DNA from: PALSA-188 sp050746185
GTDB lineage: Bacteria > Acidobacteriota > Terriglobia > Terriglobales > Acidobacteriaceae
Length of the DNA: 64,000 bases
Assembly (NCBI GenBank): GCA_050746185.1
Contig: JBOGLA010000016.1
Span: 62,001 to 126,000 of the forward strand
Reading direction: 5' to 3'
A program made the translations under genes and the position numbers. Shown in pieces: positions 17,055 through 26,023 of the stretch. Positions within the stretch are counted from its first letter, which is position 1; every line of letters starts with the position of its first letter. The notes beneath the pieces are model-generated. The model was given only the letters and a program-made list of their open reading frames with translations. It did no database searches and had not been told where the DNA came from.

Positions 17055-19388
17055 ATGCCCGAACTTTCCACGATCTACGACTACATGCGCGCTCATGCGG
17101 CCCTTCTGGGAAAGCGCATTCTTCAGGAGTATCCGGCACTCCACCAATTTGGCGATCCGGTATCGGCGCGCATCGCTGGGCTGCTTCGAAAGCCTTTTCC
17201 TGCGCAAACCATCGCCATCATGGGAGTCGCCAAACGCTGGCGGCAGGCCCGGACCGGCATGGTGGTAGCGGAGTGCGGTACCGGCAAGACCCTGATCTCG
17301 CTGGGAGCCATCCATGTCCACAGCGACGGAAATCCGTTCACCGCACTAGGAATGGTTCCACCGCACCTGGTCGAGAAGTGGGCGCGTGAAGCATTTCTGA
17401 CTGTGCCAGGACTGCGCGTCTTTTTGATCGATGACTTGCGGAATGGCGGCGACGAAAACAAGTTTCATGGAGTGAATGAAGTACGGCTGAAACAGGGACG
17501 CATCGTGCGCGAGGGATTGCGCACAACGCTTAGCGAACTGCGGCTGCGCAGAGACTCTCCGACTTCCCGACGCCGCTGGTTGTCGTTGTGTGGGAGACCT
17601 TCTTTGTTCATCGTCGGACGAGAGCGGGCCAAGCTCGGCTACTTCTGGCGCCATGCTTATACCGTTCCACGTTCGGGGCCATACCTGGGCTGCGTGGTTA
17701 ACTCCGACACAGGCAAGCCAGTGATTCTGGACGATGGACGTTTGACCGCAGGCGAATTCGAGCAATTCAAAATCTCCGAGACCATCGAATCAAGAAGTGA
17801 CAAATCCTGCCGGTCGTTCCACAGCCCACTCTGGCAAGCCGATACCGACAAGATCCGTCGCATGGCGCCGATTGAGTTCATCGGGCGCTACATGCCGGGA
17901 TGGTTCGACTACGCAATTTGCGATGAAGTTCATCAACTGGCTGGGGACACCGCGCAGGGCAATGCTCTCGGCACACTGGCATCGTGTTCTGACCGAATCG
18001 TTGGCTTGACCGGCACTCTCCTAGGCGGCTATGCAGACGACTTGTTTAACACCTTGTTCCGGCTGGAAGCCGGGAGGATGAAGGAACACGGATACGAATG
18101 GGGCACAACGGGACGAAGCTCATTCACGCAAGACTACGGAGTCCTAGAAACCATTACGAAAATCGAGCCTGCCGATAACAAGTGTTCCAAAGCCAGGACA
18201 ACCACGATGGTCCGGCGAAAGCCGGGGGCGTCACCGCTGCTCTTTGGCGAATTCCTGATGCAGTTGTGCGCGTTTGTTTTCCTGGAGGATATTTCCGGAG
18301 AACTTCCACCCTACGAAGAGACCGACCTCAGCATACCGATGGACGCTCCGATGATAGAGGCGTACCGCGAACTCGAAGACGATATTCGCGATGCGTTAAA
18401 GGCTCATAAAGGCAATCGTTCCGTGTTGAGCACGATGCTCAACACCCTTTTGCTATATCCAGATCACCCGTATGGACTAGGAACGCTGTACGGAACGGAA
18501 TTTGATGGCGAACTTAAGCGAAGGGTTCAGTTCGTTATTGCAAAGACTCGCGACCTCCCCGAAGAGTCTCGCTATTCCAAGGAACGACGCCTAATCAAGG
18601 AGATTAAGGCAGAACTGGCCGAAGGACGCCGATGCCAGGTCTTTGCCGTCTACACGCGGAAACATGATGTCACTGCGCGCTTGCAGAGTATCTTGAGCGA
18701 CGAAGGTATCCGTACCGCCGTTCTTCGGGCCAACGTTGATACTTCGAAACGCGAAGCGTGGTACGCAAGACAAGTCAAAGACGGCGTGCAAGTGGTCATC
18801 TGTCACCCCAAGCTGGTGGAGACAGGTCTCGACCTGCTGGATTTTCCGACGATCATCTTTTATGAGTCCGGCTATTCGCTGCACACGCTAAGGCAGGCAA
18901 GCCGAAGGTCTTGGCGCATTGGGCAAAGACGCCCAGTGCGAGTGAAGTTTCTTTGTTACGAAGGCACTATGCAGACAGCCTGTCTGCGACTCATGGGAAA
19001 GAAACTTCTCGTGGCACTCACCATGGAGGGTAAGTTTGCCGGCGAGGGATTGCAAAACATCGATGAAGACGACGACATGTTGTCGGCAATGGCGCGGGAA
19101 CTAGTCGAACGCAACGGAATTGGCGAAACAGCAGACGCCATCTGGAAAGCTCTGAATACAGAAAATCAAAAGCTGTTCCCAACGACCACCGGTTCCAACG
19201 GTGACATTCCCGCTGCCACGCCAGACATTCTGCTTGATGGCCAGTTCGACCCAGCTTGCCTGGTCGAGTCCGCCATCGACAACACGTCTGTCAGCGCCTT
19301 TGGACAACGACCTGAATCCCTCTCAGGAAGAAGACGGCGGGCAAAGCCGCCTGTTCCCGAGCAGGCGTCACTGTTCAGTTTCAGCTAA
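17055..19388 (+). CDS. SNF2-like superfamily 2 helicase
   Basis: A 777-residue ATPase predicted to translocate on or remodel DNA. Helicase motif I ECGTGKTL is at about residues 73-80, motif II (DEVH) at about 291-294, motif III-like LTGT at about 318-321. The C-terminal motor half has VETGLDLLD and the motif VI region QASRRSWRIGQ typical of SNF2 enzymes at about 615-625. Start ATG 17055 follows GGAGG; an upstream TTG is not used. The insertion between motifs I and II is long. It lies close to the DNA methyltransferase gene and is intact. Confidence 0.85.
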   Translation: MPELSTIYDYMRAHAALLGKRILQEYPALHQFGDPVSARIAGLLRKPFPAQTIAIMGVAKRWRQARTGMVVAECGTGKTLISLGAIHVHSDGNPFTALGMVPPHLVEKWAREAFLTVPGLRVFLIDDLRNGGDENKFHGVNEVRLKQGRIVREGLRTTLSELRLRRDSPTSRRRWLSLCGRPSLFIVGRERAKLGYFWRHAYTVPRSGPYLGCVVNSDTGKPVILDDGRLTAGEFEQFKISETIESRSDKSCRSFHSPLWQADTDKIRRMAPIEFIGRYMPGWFDYAICDEVHQLAGDTAQGNALGTLASCSDRIVGLTGTLLGGYADDLFNTLFRLEAGRMKEHGYEWGTTGRSSFTQDYGVLETITKIEPADNKCSKARTTTMVRRKPGASPLLFGEFLMQLCAFVFLEDISGELPPYEETDLSIPMDAPMIEAYRELEDDIRDALKAHKGNRSVLSTMLNTLLLYPDHPYGLGTLYGTEFDGELKRRVQFVIAKTRDLPEESRYSKERRLIKEIKAELAEGRRCQVFAVYTRKHDVTARLQSILSDEGIRTAVLRANVDTSKREAWYARQVKDGVQVVICHPKLVETGLDLLDFPTIIFYESGYSLHTLRQASRRSWRIGQRRPVRVKFLCYEGTMQTACLRLMGKKLLVALTMEGKFAGEGLQNIDEDDDMLSAMARELVERNGIGETADAIWKALNTENQKLFPTTTGSNGDIPAATPDILLDGQFDPACLVESAIDNTSVSAFGQRPESLSGRRRRAKPPVPEQASLFSFS

Positions 19389-19473
19389 CGGTATCGAAAT
19401 GCGCCTGGCATAGCGCGTTTCTTCGCTCTCCCCCATTTTCAAGCTTTCCAAATCGCAATCCAAGGAGGAATCC

Positions 19474-20195
19474 ATGAGTACCGGAACCCTTGTTGCCGGA
19501 CCTCTGCCCAAAATTGGGCGGCAGGAACTGCAACAGATACCTGTCCCTGAAGCGACCCCAACCCACAAGCCAGTGCCCCATCACGTCATCGTTGAGGCAT
19601 TGGTTGAAACCCTCAGCTTTCGCCACATCGGTGTGGTGAATGAAGAGTATGCAGTATCTTTCGACGGCATGAAGATGTTTGGCGTGCTCGATCTCGAGAC
19701 GCAGATGGAAGGGTGCCGTTTCTCGATTGGCATTCGCAATTCGCACGACAAATCCATTCGCCTTGGCCTGACCTCCGGTCTGCGCGTGTTCGTCTGCTCG
19801 AACATGGCGTTCAGTGGTGAGTTCACGCCCGTCCTAGCGAAGCACACCAAGAGCTTCAATTTGATCGACACGCTCGCAGTAGGTGCTGATCGAATCCAAC
19901 GGAACTTCGAGCCGATGCAGCGGCAGGTCGAATCGTGGCGGCAGACCCAGATTTCTGACGAAAGGGCGAAGCTGATCTTGTACTCGGCTTTTGTAGACGG
20001 CAAGCTGGACGCGCCCAGGAGCCTACTCAGTGAGGTTCACAGCCACTATTTTGAGCCCAGTACGTGGAGTTCGCGCCACGGACAATGTGGAGTTTATCCA
20101 ATTCGTTCACGAGCGCATTCAAGGAACTTGATCCCATCCCCCAATTCAAAGCCACGGCGAAGCTGGGTGGTTTCCTCTCCCAACTTGCCGCTTAG
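19474..20195 (+). pseudogene. DUF932-family gene with a C-terminal frameshift
   Basis: ATG 19474, after AAGGAGG, encodes a DUF932-like plasmid protein (LSFRHIGVVNEEYAVS, FSIGIRNSHDKSIRLG, VFVCSNMAF). Near 20057-20060 the frame shifts: the natural ending YVEFAPRTMWSLSNSF then LDPIPQFKATAKLGGFL is in the -1 frame and stops at TAG 20193-20195. One C appears lost from a C-run after HYFEP. Without correction the protein carries about 50 foreign residues and ends at 20226. Function of the family is not established; it is common on conjugative elements. Confidence 0.75.
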
Positions 20196-20269
20196 CCGAA
20201 CCTTCCCCCCGTTTGTGATTTGGTGATCGCAGGCGGGGAGACAGCTTCTTTATTCTAAGGAGAAGAGCC

Positions 20270-20458
20270 ATGTTCCAAGAATTGATGCCATTCCAGTTCA
20301 TAAATAGTCCGGCGAGCACCCAAGGGAAGGTTCGCTGGCGGCTTCTGGATCTCACGTTCAGTGTCATTGCGACCGTTTGCTCGCCAGCCGCAGTTCTTTC
20401 AACTCATCCAAACAGGCCGCGCAATTTCGAATGTGCTCAAGGATACAGTCAGAGCTGA
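20270..20458 (+). pseudogene. Possible remnant of a PRTRC-protein-E-like gene
   Basis: A 62-residue frame starts at ATG 20270 after a strong AAGGAG site. Its first residues MFQELMP recall the start of PRTRC-system protein E. The expected continuation is absent: the later residues look noncoding and run antisense over the small Cys-containing gene on the other strand. It is best read as a gene start left after deletion. The family link rests on seven residues only. Confidence 0.3.
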
Positions 20459-20597
20459 GTGTCGCTGATTCCTTTGCCAGCATTGTCAACACTGCTCGTC
20501 CCGGGCAGCCAACGCGTTCGGGATTAGCGTGGTCTTCATGCACTGCACGATCAAACGCAGCGATCAAATTATTAAGCTCTTCCTTGCGGTCCACCAT
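20364..20597 (-). CDS. Small zinc-finger, anti-sigma-like protein
   Basis: This 77-residue protein has a central CILEHIRNCAACLDEL segment. The H-x3-C-x2-C arrangement is the zinc-binding core of zf-HC2 anti-sigma domains. No membrane segment follows, so it would be a soluble, minimal version. A sigma-factor-like gene lies 957 bases upstream on the same strand, with an unrelated gene on the opposite strand between them. Ribosome site is weak. It may be an anti-sigma factor for that protein, which is inference. Confidence 0.5.
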   Translation of the reverse strand: MVDRKEELNNLIAAFDRAVHEDHANPERVGCPGRAVLTMLAKESATLSSDCILEHIRNCAACLDELKELRLASKRSQ

Positions 20598-20806
20598 GAG
20601 TCTCGCGTGATTTTCTCGCGGTCTTGGTCTCGATAGCGACCGGCATTATCGCGCTTTTCCATTCTTATACGATCTTCCATAAGAGGAACGCTACTTGAAT
20701 TCGTGAATCTGACAAAAAAACTGTTTTCACGAGCGCGATACTTCCCCTTGACGCGGCCATATATGAGTAAGAGGTACCCCTCGAAATCCAGCCGAGAGTT
20801 TGCGTC

Positions 20807-21553
20807 ATGAGTATGAGTGAGGATCATGCCGGCGGGAGACGCCGCACCTTCCGCTGGCCAAAGGAAGCCAGAGAACTGGTGAGGACCCACTTGAGTATCT
20901 CGCGAGGACAACCGCGAGACCAAGGTCCTCAGGACGTAAGAATGCTGGTCACGAGACTAGCGGAAGTTTCGGGCAATCCACGAGACGCTTGCTCGCGTTT
21001 TGCGCGCCAGTCAGGGGTTAGTGGCAAGCGTGCTTATTGCCAATGGCCGGAACGCGCGCAACAAAGGTTACTAAATTTAATCGCGGTTCAGCCTTTGCCA
21101 GAAGTTGCCATTGCGATGCGCCGTTCGCCAGGCTCCATCCGGTCGATGCTGTACCGGCTCGGCGCCAGCGCCAGGATGGGTCAGGACTGGTTCACCAAAT
21201 ACACGTTATCGGAGGCACTCCACATTCGGGCCGAGGAGGTTCAGCGATGGATATCCGTCGGCTGGTTGAGATGCCGTCTTGTGCAGACCGGAAAGGCGCA
21301 AAAGGAAATCATCGACGCCGACGATTTTTCTGAGTTCTGCAAGGCGCATAGTAGAGAGGTTGTGGGCCGAAGACTGAATATTGACAGACTCAACTTTGTT
21401 AAAGACTTTGTGTTTCCCTCAAGCCATGCTGAACTATTGCCTGTCAGGGAGAGCAAGAAGGAAAGAGCAGCGTACCAAGAACAGATGGGCAGGCCGGCGC
21501 ACTCAGAGGTTGATGATGAACCGTACGATGAGGGCCTGGCAACTTCGCCGTGA
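20807..21553 (+). CDS. Putative DNA-binding protein
   Basis: This 248-residue basic protein (ATG 20807) has a helical N-terminal half with a repeated-helix pattern (RDACSRFARQSG, RSPGSIRSMLYRLG) that fits helix-turn-helix use. A middle segment (LSEALHIRAEEVQRWISVGWLRCR) resembles MerR/excisionase-like HTH. It ends one base before the convergent sigma-factor gene. It is probably a transcription or excision regulator; no named family is recognised. Confidence 0.65.
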   Translation: MSMSEDHAGGRRRTFRWPKEARELVRTHLSISRGQPRDQGPQDVRMLVTRLAEVSGNPRDACSRFARQSGVSGKRAYCQWPERAQQRLLNLIAVQPLPEVAIAMRRSPGSIRSMLYRLGASARMGQDWFTKYTLSEALHIRAEEVQRWISVGWLRCRLVQTGKAQKEIIDADDFSEFCKAHSREVVGRRLNIDRLNFVKDFVFPSSHAELLPVRESKKERAAYQEQMGRPAHSEVDDEPYDEGLATSP

Positions 21554-22168
21554 CTAGCACCGTGGATCGTTGGAGGTTGCGATGTCCGGCTGAGCATGGC
21601 TTTCAGGATGAGCGGAACGACCGTTCTTCAATTCGTTCTTCACTCTGGCTACGTCCCTCCAGAAAGCACTACGCAATGCCGGGAGCGATGCTCCAAGTAG
21701 CTTCGCAGATTCTTTCCAGGTGTAGCCGGCGTAACGCAGGGCCAGGATCGTGCGACTTCGTTCGCAGAGCAGCCGCACAATTTGGTCGAGTTCCAATTGG
21801 GCATGGATCTGGTGCGTCCATGTCAGATCGACGGTTCGGTTCGATAGCGCCTCCGTCCCGCCCAACGTTTCAAGTCGTCTGAGCTTGGCCGCGCGACGAT
21901 GGAGAGACCTTTGGAACGCGACCATCACTAGGCCGTCTATCTGCCGCGAGAACACCCCGACACTACGACGATCAAGATAGCGAGATACTTGAGCGACAGT
22001 GCTCTCCATGATGTCCGCGGCCTGGCTGCTGTCGGAGATGAGGGATTGTGCTTGTCTGCAGGCGCGATCCCAGATTCCATGCGCAGCAGCCCGGACATCT
22101 GGCCGAGGGGGTCGCCCCGTGCCGTCTACATCGCTGTCCCACCAAAGCGCAATTTCAGGACTGCTCAT
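21554..22168 (-). CDS. Sigma-70-family (ECF-like) sigma factor
   Basis: A protein of about 204 residues from ATG 22168 (an alternative start lies at 22219). It has a region-2-like helix (AADIMESTVAQVSRYLDRR) and a clear region 4 (LCERSRTILALRYAGYTWKESAKLLGASLPALRSAFWRD). Region 2 is poorly conserved. It would direct RNA polymerase to a small gene set. A possible anti-sigma gene lies downstream on the same strand. Confidence 0.65.
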   Translation of the reverse strand: MSSPEIALWWDSDVDGTGRPPRPDVRAAAHGIWDRACRQAQSLISDSSQAADIMESTVAQVSRYLDRRSVGVFSRQIDGLVMVAFQRSLHRRAAKLRRLETLGGTEALSNRTVDLTWTHQIHAQLELDQIVRLLCERSRTILALRYAGYTWKESAKLLGASLPALRSAFWRDVARVKNELKNGRSAHPESHAQPDIATSNDPRC

Positions 22169-22503
22169 ACTGCACCACGACCTAACTCTGAGAGTCGCGG
22201 GCAAAATTAGTCCGGGCATTTCCCCGGGTGCGAGTACAGAGATTCTTGGCGAAGCAGGTTATGAATCGAGGGCTGGACATAGCAAACGTCTCCAAAGAAG
22301 TCACGACGATCGTGCAGCATAGGCTGGACGTCGTGTTCTTGTGTACTTTCCCCGCAGGTCGGCGGGGAAGCATACATCCTGAATCACCGCGGCGGTGACG
22401 GTGCTACTTTTCTTTTTCACGGTCGTTATTCCGGCCAGGGCTTTGAAGTGTTGCTTTCTGACGACGTCAAACCGCTTTTTTCTCGCGGGCTCGGATATTG
22501 GGT
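22169..22503. other. Gene-free region between sigma-factor and sensor genes
   Basis: About 335 bases with no supported gene on either strand. It holds the upstream region of the sigma-factor gene (minus strand) and the 3' flank of the sensor gene. A GC-rich small hairpin (CCGCGGCGG) lies near 22390. No clear terminator was seen. Confidence 0.35.
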
Positions 22504-23790
22504 TTAAGAGGGCCGACTACTTTGGAGGCGCTGGAGCGCGCTCTGGGCGTCTTGGAGATCGGAAAGACTTTTCTTGAGTTCCGCACCAAAAATCTTGGCG
22601 CACTCATAAAGACGAGCATTCTGGATTGCAGCTGCCGCTGGAATAGCAAGCGACTTGGCAAGGCGCAAATGCTCTTGCGTGAAACTTCCGGGGGCGGAAT
22701 GGCCCAGCGAAAGCAGCCCCACGGTCTGATTTGATGCGATCAGCGGAACGCAAAGCCAAGAGCGCGACGAACCGGAATTCTTCAGGACGCGCCATTGGTC
22801 TTCTTGGCTGGTATCTGGCAGCAGCAGTCCGTTTTGTGTTCTGAGCACTCTTTGTAGAAGAGGAAAATCGTTCGCATTGAAAGTCACAGGAGTTTTCGCA
22901 ACCTGTGTCGAGGCTTCGGAGCGTGGCGCTTCGCGCGCGACGAACAACCTTGAATCTGATTCTAGAAGCAAAATCTGTGCCGATTCGTAAGGAACCAGTT
23001 CCAAGAGCGACTGAAGCAGAGTGTCCAAGACATTGTCCATTTGAAGGTCTTGAGTCAGGGCCAATGTGGCCTTGCGCAGAGCGTCCGCCTCTGTCCAAGC
23101 GGACTGAGCGAGAGACAAGTTTCTGGCCACATCCTCCTCCGCATGTTTCTGTGTCGTAATGTCGAGTGTGGTTCCGACCAGCCGGCGAATTCTGCCTTTG
23201 TCATCTCGTACTGGATATCCCCTAACCCACACCCAGCGAGCCTCACCGCTCGGCAGAACGATCCTGAACCGCTCTTCAAAGTCACCGGTTCGAGTGGCCT
23301 CTTCAAGCTTAAGCAGTACCTGAACCCGGTCGTCAGCATGAATGATCTCCTCGTATGAGAGCGGGTCTAGTTTGAGGGAATTGCGGGGCCGGCCGGTAAT
23401 GGCCTCGTAAGCCTGATTTACGTACAGAATTTTTCTAGTCTCTGCATCGATCATCCAGAAGATTTCCTGGATGTTGTCCGCCATTTGCCGGAAACGTTCT
23501 TCACTCTCCAAAAGAGACATCTCGGTGGTACCAAGTGCGGAATCTGCCCGCTCATGCTGCTGGTTCGCTATGTGCAAAAAGCGAAAAAGAAAAAAAAGTA
23601 CGACGCAAAGCGTGGCAAGGGCGACGCCCAATAATAAGGAGGAGAGATCGATACTGTGAATCCTTGCCGCCAGGAGTGCCACGAGGAAGATTGCAAACGC
23701 CAGGAAGAAAAGGGTCGAACTGATCCGCCAACCAAACTTCGAGGGCTGGTTAGAGAAGAATCCACGACGGAGTCGGTCAATTCGCTCCAT
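22504..23790 (-). CDS. Membrane PAS-GAF sensor protein without output domain
   Basis: This 428-residue protein has two N-terminal membrane segments (about residues 23-43 and 52-70), a PAS/PAC domain (about 95-215, SEERFRQMADNIQEIFWMI ... LVGTTLDIT), a GAF domain (about 240-395) and a short C-terminal coiled coil (LKKSLSDLQDAQSALQRLQ). Sensors of this layout normally continue into another PAS or a histidine-kinase domain. Here the frame stops directly after the coiled coil, and no kinase or GGDEF sequence is visible downstream. It is either a true signal-binding adaptor or a truncated kinase. Confidence 0.75.
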   Translation of the reverse strand: MERIDRLRRGFFSNQPSKFGWRISSTLFFLAFAIFLVALLAARIHSIDLSSLLLGVALATLCVVLFFLFRFLHIANQQHERADSALGTTEMSLLESEERFRQMADNIQEIFWMIDAETRKILYVNQAYEAITGRPRNSLKLDPLSYEEIIHADDRVQVLLKLEEATRTGDFEERFRIVLPSGEARWVWVRGYPVRDDKGRIRRLVGTTLDITTQKHAEEDVARNLSLAQSAWTEADALRKATLALTQDLQMDNVLDTLLQSLLELVPYESAQILLLESDSRLFVAREAPRSEASTQVAKTPVTFNANDFPLLQRVLRTQNGLLLPDTSQEDQWRVLKNSGSSRSWLCVPLIASNQTVGLLSLGHSAPGSFTQEHLRLAKSLAIPAAAAIQNARLYECAKIFGAELKKSLSDLQDAQSALQRLQSSRPS

Positions 23791-23937
23791 GATGCTGCCG
23801 CGGCAGGCGCAGATGCTGTTTCCGGCCGATAGTAGCGCCGCACTTCCAGCAGGTCAAGCCAGTCTCTTTTGTCCTCCTTTCTAAAGAATTTCAAGACAGC
23901 CAACAGGAAATCAGAGCCACCGACAGGAAGGCATTGT

Positions 23938-24307
23938 ATGAAACTTCGCCGTAAAGAATTCTGTCCAGTCCATAGATCTCGCTTCTGTTGTGGGCGCGAG
24001 CAGATTCGGAAGCAACGAACAGTGCGACTGGGCGTTCAGCGGATTGAAGACCCCCATCACCCGAGAGGATATCGAGAACTCGCATCACCGGCAGAAATGC
24101 GGAAACTGCTGAACAGGAAGACTATCGAGCAAAACAGAATCTGCCCAATCTGTCATGAGGAGTTCACCGATTACACCGACATCGTGCCAGACCACAAGAA
24201 TCCCAAAGGGATGGGAGGAGCATGGAGAGACGACCATCCAGACAATATCCGACGCTGTACACTGGTGGTGCAATGGAGAAAAGGGATCGACAAGGATGGA
24301 TGACTGA
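23938..24307 (+). pseudogene. HNH endonuclease gene with a frameshift near the end
   Basis: ATG 23938, after AGGAAGG, encodes an HNH protein. It shows CPVH and a zinc pair CPICH with the VPDHKNPKG His motif. The family's ending AVHWWCNGEKGSTRM is present but in another frame from 24254, ending at TGA 24305-24307. One extra base (or loss of two) near 24251-24253 separates the parts. The unshifted frame ends at 24303 with an altered tail, so the last catalytic HNH segment is lost. Such nucleases commonly travel on mobile elements. Confidence 0.7.
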
Positions 24308-24435
24308 CGGCCGATCAGCCGAACGCTCTGTCGTCCGCAGGTGACAGCTAATCATTCGACTTGGCCGTGCGCCAGTTGTGTGCCGGATTTCAGATTCAGA
24401 GAGTCGCAAGGCGGCATTCACGCGCATCCTGATCA

Positions 24436-24461
24436 TGAATGATAAAGGACGTTATCATTCA
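24436..24461. promoter_or_regulatory. Perfect 10-base inverted repeat upstream of nuclease/recombinase pair
   Basis: Arms TGAATGATAA and TTATCATTCA flank AGGACG, 17 bases before the next start codon. It may be an operator or a recombinase-binding site for the tyrosine recombinase downstream. A related pattern, AAAGGAC then TTATCATT, occurs at about 9822-9840. Confidence 0.5.
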
Positions 24462-24478
24462 CGATAAGGCGGGTGTGC

Positions 24479-25033
24479 ATGGACGCATTCGAGCAAGTGG
24501 TCTTCGAAATCCTCTGGATGGATGGTCGTTGGGTTCGCACGTCCGTAAAAGTCGATCTCACCAAAGAAGAGAAAGTGTTGATCGGACGGCCGTCGTCACC
24601 CCGCTGGGAACTGGACATCGTCGGCTACAGTGGACGCGACAATGTTCTGCGGGTGGTGGAATGCAAAAGCTATCTGGATTCGCGCGGCGTTGCGCTGCGA
24701 GCCTTCGACGGTAGCGATGCAAAGTTTGCCGAGCGGTTCAAGCTTTTCAGCGATGACAATCTCCGTAACGTAGTCTTCGGACGCCTGCGCAAGCAGCTCG
24801 CTGAATGTGGCGCATGTGCTCCGGACGCGACTGTCAAGCTGTGCCTCGCCTGTGGGCGGATTGCGACGAATGCTGATCGCGAAGGCCTGCATAAGCATTT
24901 TGCGGAAAAAGGCTGGGATCTGTGGGACGAGCCGTGGCTGCGTCAACGCCTGCAGGTCATGTCGAAGCGTGGCTATGAAAATCAGGTGTCGGCCGTCGTC
25001 GCGAAATTGCTCTTGCACGGCAACGTGGAATGA
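24479..25033 (+). CDS. Putative PD-(D/E)xK-like nuclease
   Basis: This 184-residue protein has an ELDIVGYSG ... VVECKSY arrangement (about residues 43-67): an acidic residue, then E-x-K after a beta-hairpin. This is the pattern of restriction-endonuclease-like folds. Two Cys pairs are present (CGAC near residue 110, CLAC near 122). The ATG 24479 start is preferred over GTG 24473. Its stop overlaps the ATG of the recombinase gene as ATGA, so the two form one unit. It could act with the recombinase or be a defence nuclease. Confidence 0.55.
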   Translation: MDAFEQVVFEILWMDGRWVRTSVKVDLTKEEKVLIGRPSSPRWELDIVGYSGRDNVLRVVECKSYLDSRGVALRAFDGSDAKFAERFKLFSDDNLRNVVFGRLRKQLAECGACAPDATVKLCLACGRIATNADREGLHKHFAEKGWDLWDEPWLRQRLQVMSKRGYENQVSAVVAKLLLHGNVE

Positions 25034-26011
25034 CATCCCCTGCCCTCATATCCTTCACCGGGCCGGTCGAGCTGGTAACGCTGAACACCAAGCTCCCGGC
25101 CTCTTTCTTGCCGATCCAAAGTCTTCTGAGCGCTTCTGGGAATTCTTCGCAGCGAATATCCCGAACAAGAACACGCGCCGCGCCTACTACAAGGCGGTAT
25201 GCAGGTTTTCCGACTGGCGTGAAGAGCGCGGGATATTCGATCTCGCCAGGGTAAGGCCGATTGATGTCGCCGCCTTCATAGAGGAGCTGCAGCGCACGCA
25301 TTCCAAACCCACGGTGAAACAGCATCTTGCTGCGCTGCGGGTGTTGTTCGACTGGCTAGTTGTTGGCCACACAGTCAATGTGAATCCGGCACATGCGGTA
25401 CGCGGCCCCAAGCATGTAGTAAAAAAGGGTAAGACGCCGGTACTTGATGCGGATGAGGCGCGAGTGCTCCTCGATTCGATTGATACGGGTTCCCTGATAG
25501 GCTTGCGTGACCGCGCTCTCATAGCGTGGATGGCCAACACTTTCGCTCGGATAACGGCCGCAACGACAATGCGGGTAGAAGATTACTTCATTAAGGGAAG
25601 GCGCGGATGGGTGCGTCTGCAGGGAAAAGGGTGGCAAGCAGCATTAAGCGCCAGCCCATCACAATCTCGATGAATATTTGGAGGCATATATAAAGGTTGC
25701 CGGCCTGCAAGACGACCCGAAGGGCCTGCTGTTCCGAACTGTGGCAGGGAAGACTGGCAGGCTGACCGCCATGCCCCTCAGCCAGGCCGATGCTTCGAAT
25801 GGTCCGCAGGCGCGCGACGGTTGCAGGAATCAAGACGAAAATTGGAAATCATACATTTCGGGCAACGGGAATTACCGCCTATCTCAAGAACGGTGGCAAG
25901 CTGGAGATTGCGCAGCGGATCGCGGCACATGAGTCGTCGCGGACCCCGGGCTTGTACGACAGGCGGGACGATGATGTGAACCTCGACGAAGTTGAGAAGA
26001 TTGGGATTTAA
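25030..26011 (+). pseudogene. Tyrosine recombinase gene with three frameshifts and a stop
   Basis: The pieces assemble into a site-specific tyrosine recombinase. MTSPALISFTGPVELVTLN opens in one frame; a shift near 25098 leads to the core-binding domain (KNTRRAYYKAVCRFSDW) and the catalytic-domain start (TFARITA). A shift near 25627 and a TAA at 25645-25647 follow, then HHNLDEYLEAYIKVAGLQDD. A last shift near 25795 leads to HTFRATGITAYL (His-x-x-Arg box) and AHESSRTPGLYDRR (active-site Tyr). All catalytic boxes are recognisable but no whole enzyme can be made. Confidence 0.85.
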
Positions 26012-26023
26012 GGAGACATCGCC

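Noticed and set aside
14462..19388. DISARM or BREX defence system
   Set aside because: A methyltransferase and an SNF2-like helicase are present, but DUF1998, PLD-type, PglZ and BrxC-like components are absent.
20564..20923. A 119-codon minus-strand frame between the sigma-factor-type genes
   Set aside because: It overlaps the start of the better-supported plus-strand gene at 20807 and the zinc-finger gene, and shows no family features.
24807..25029. Upstream part of the recombinase middle frame
   Set aside because: It is antiframe to the nuclease-like gene; the true recombinase start is ATG 25030 in a different frame.
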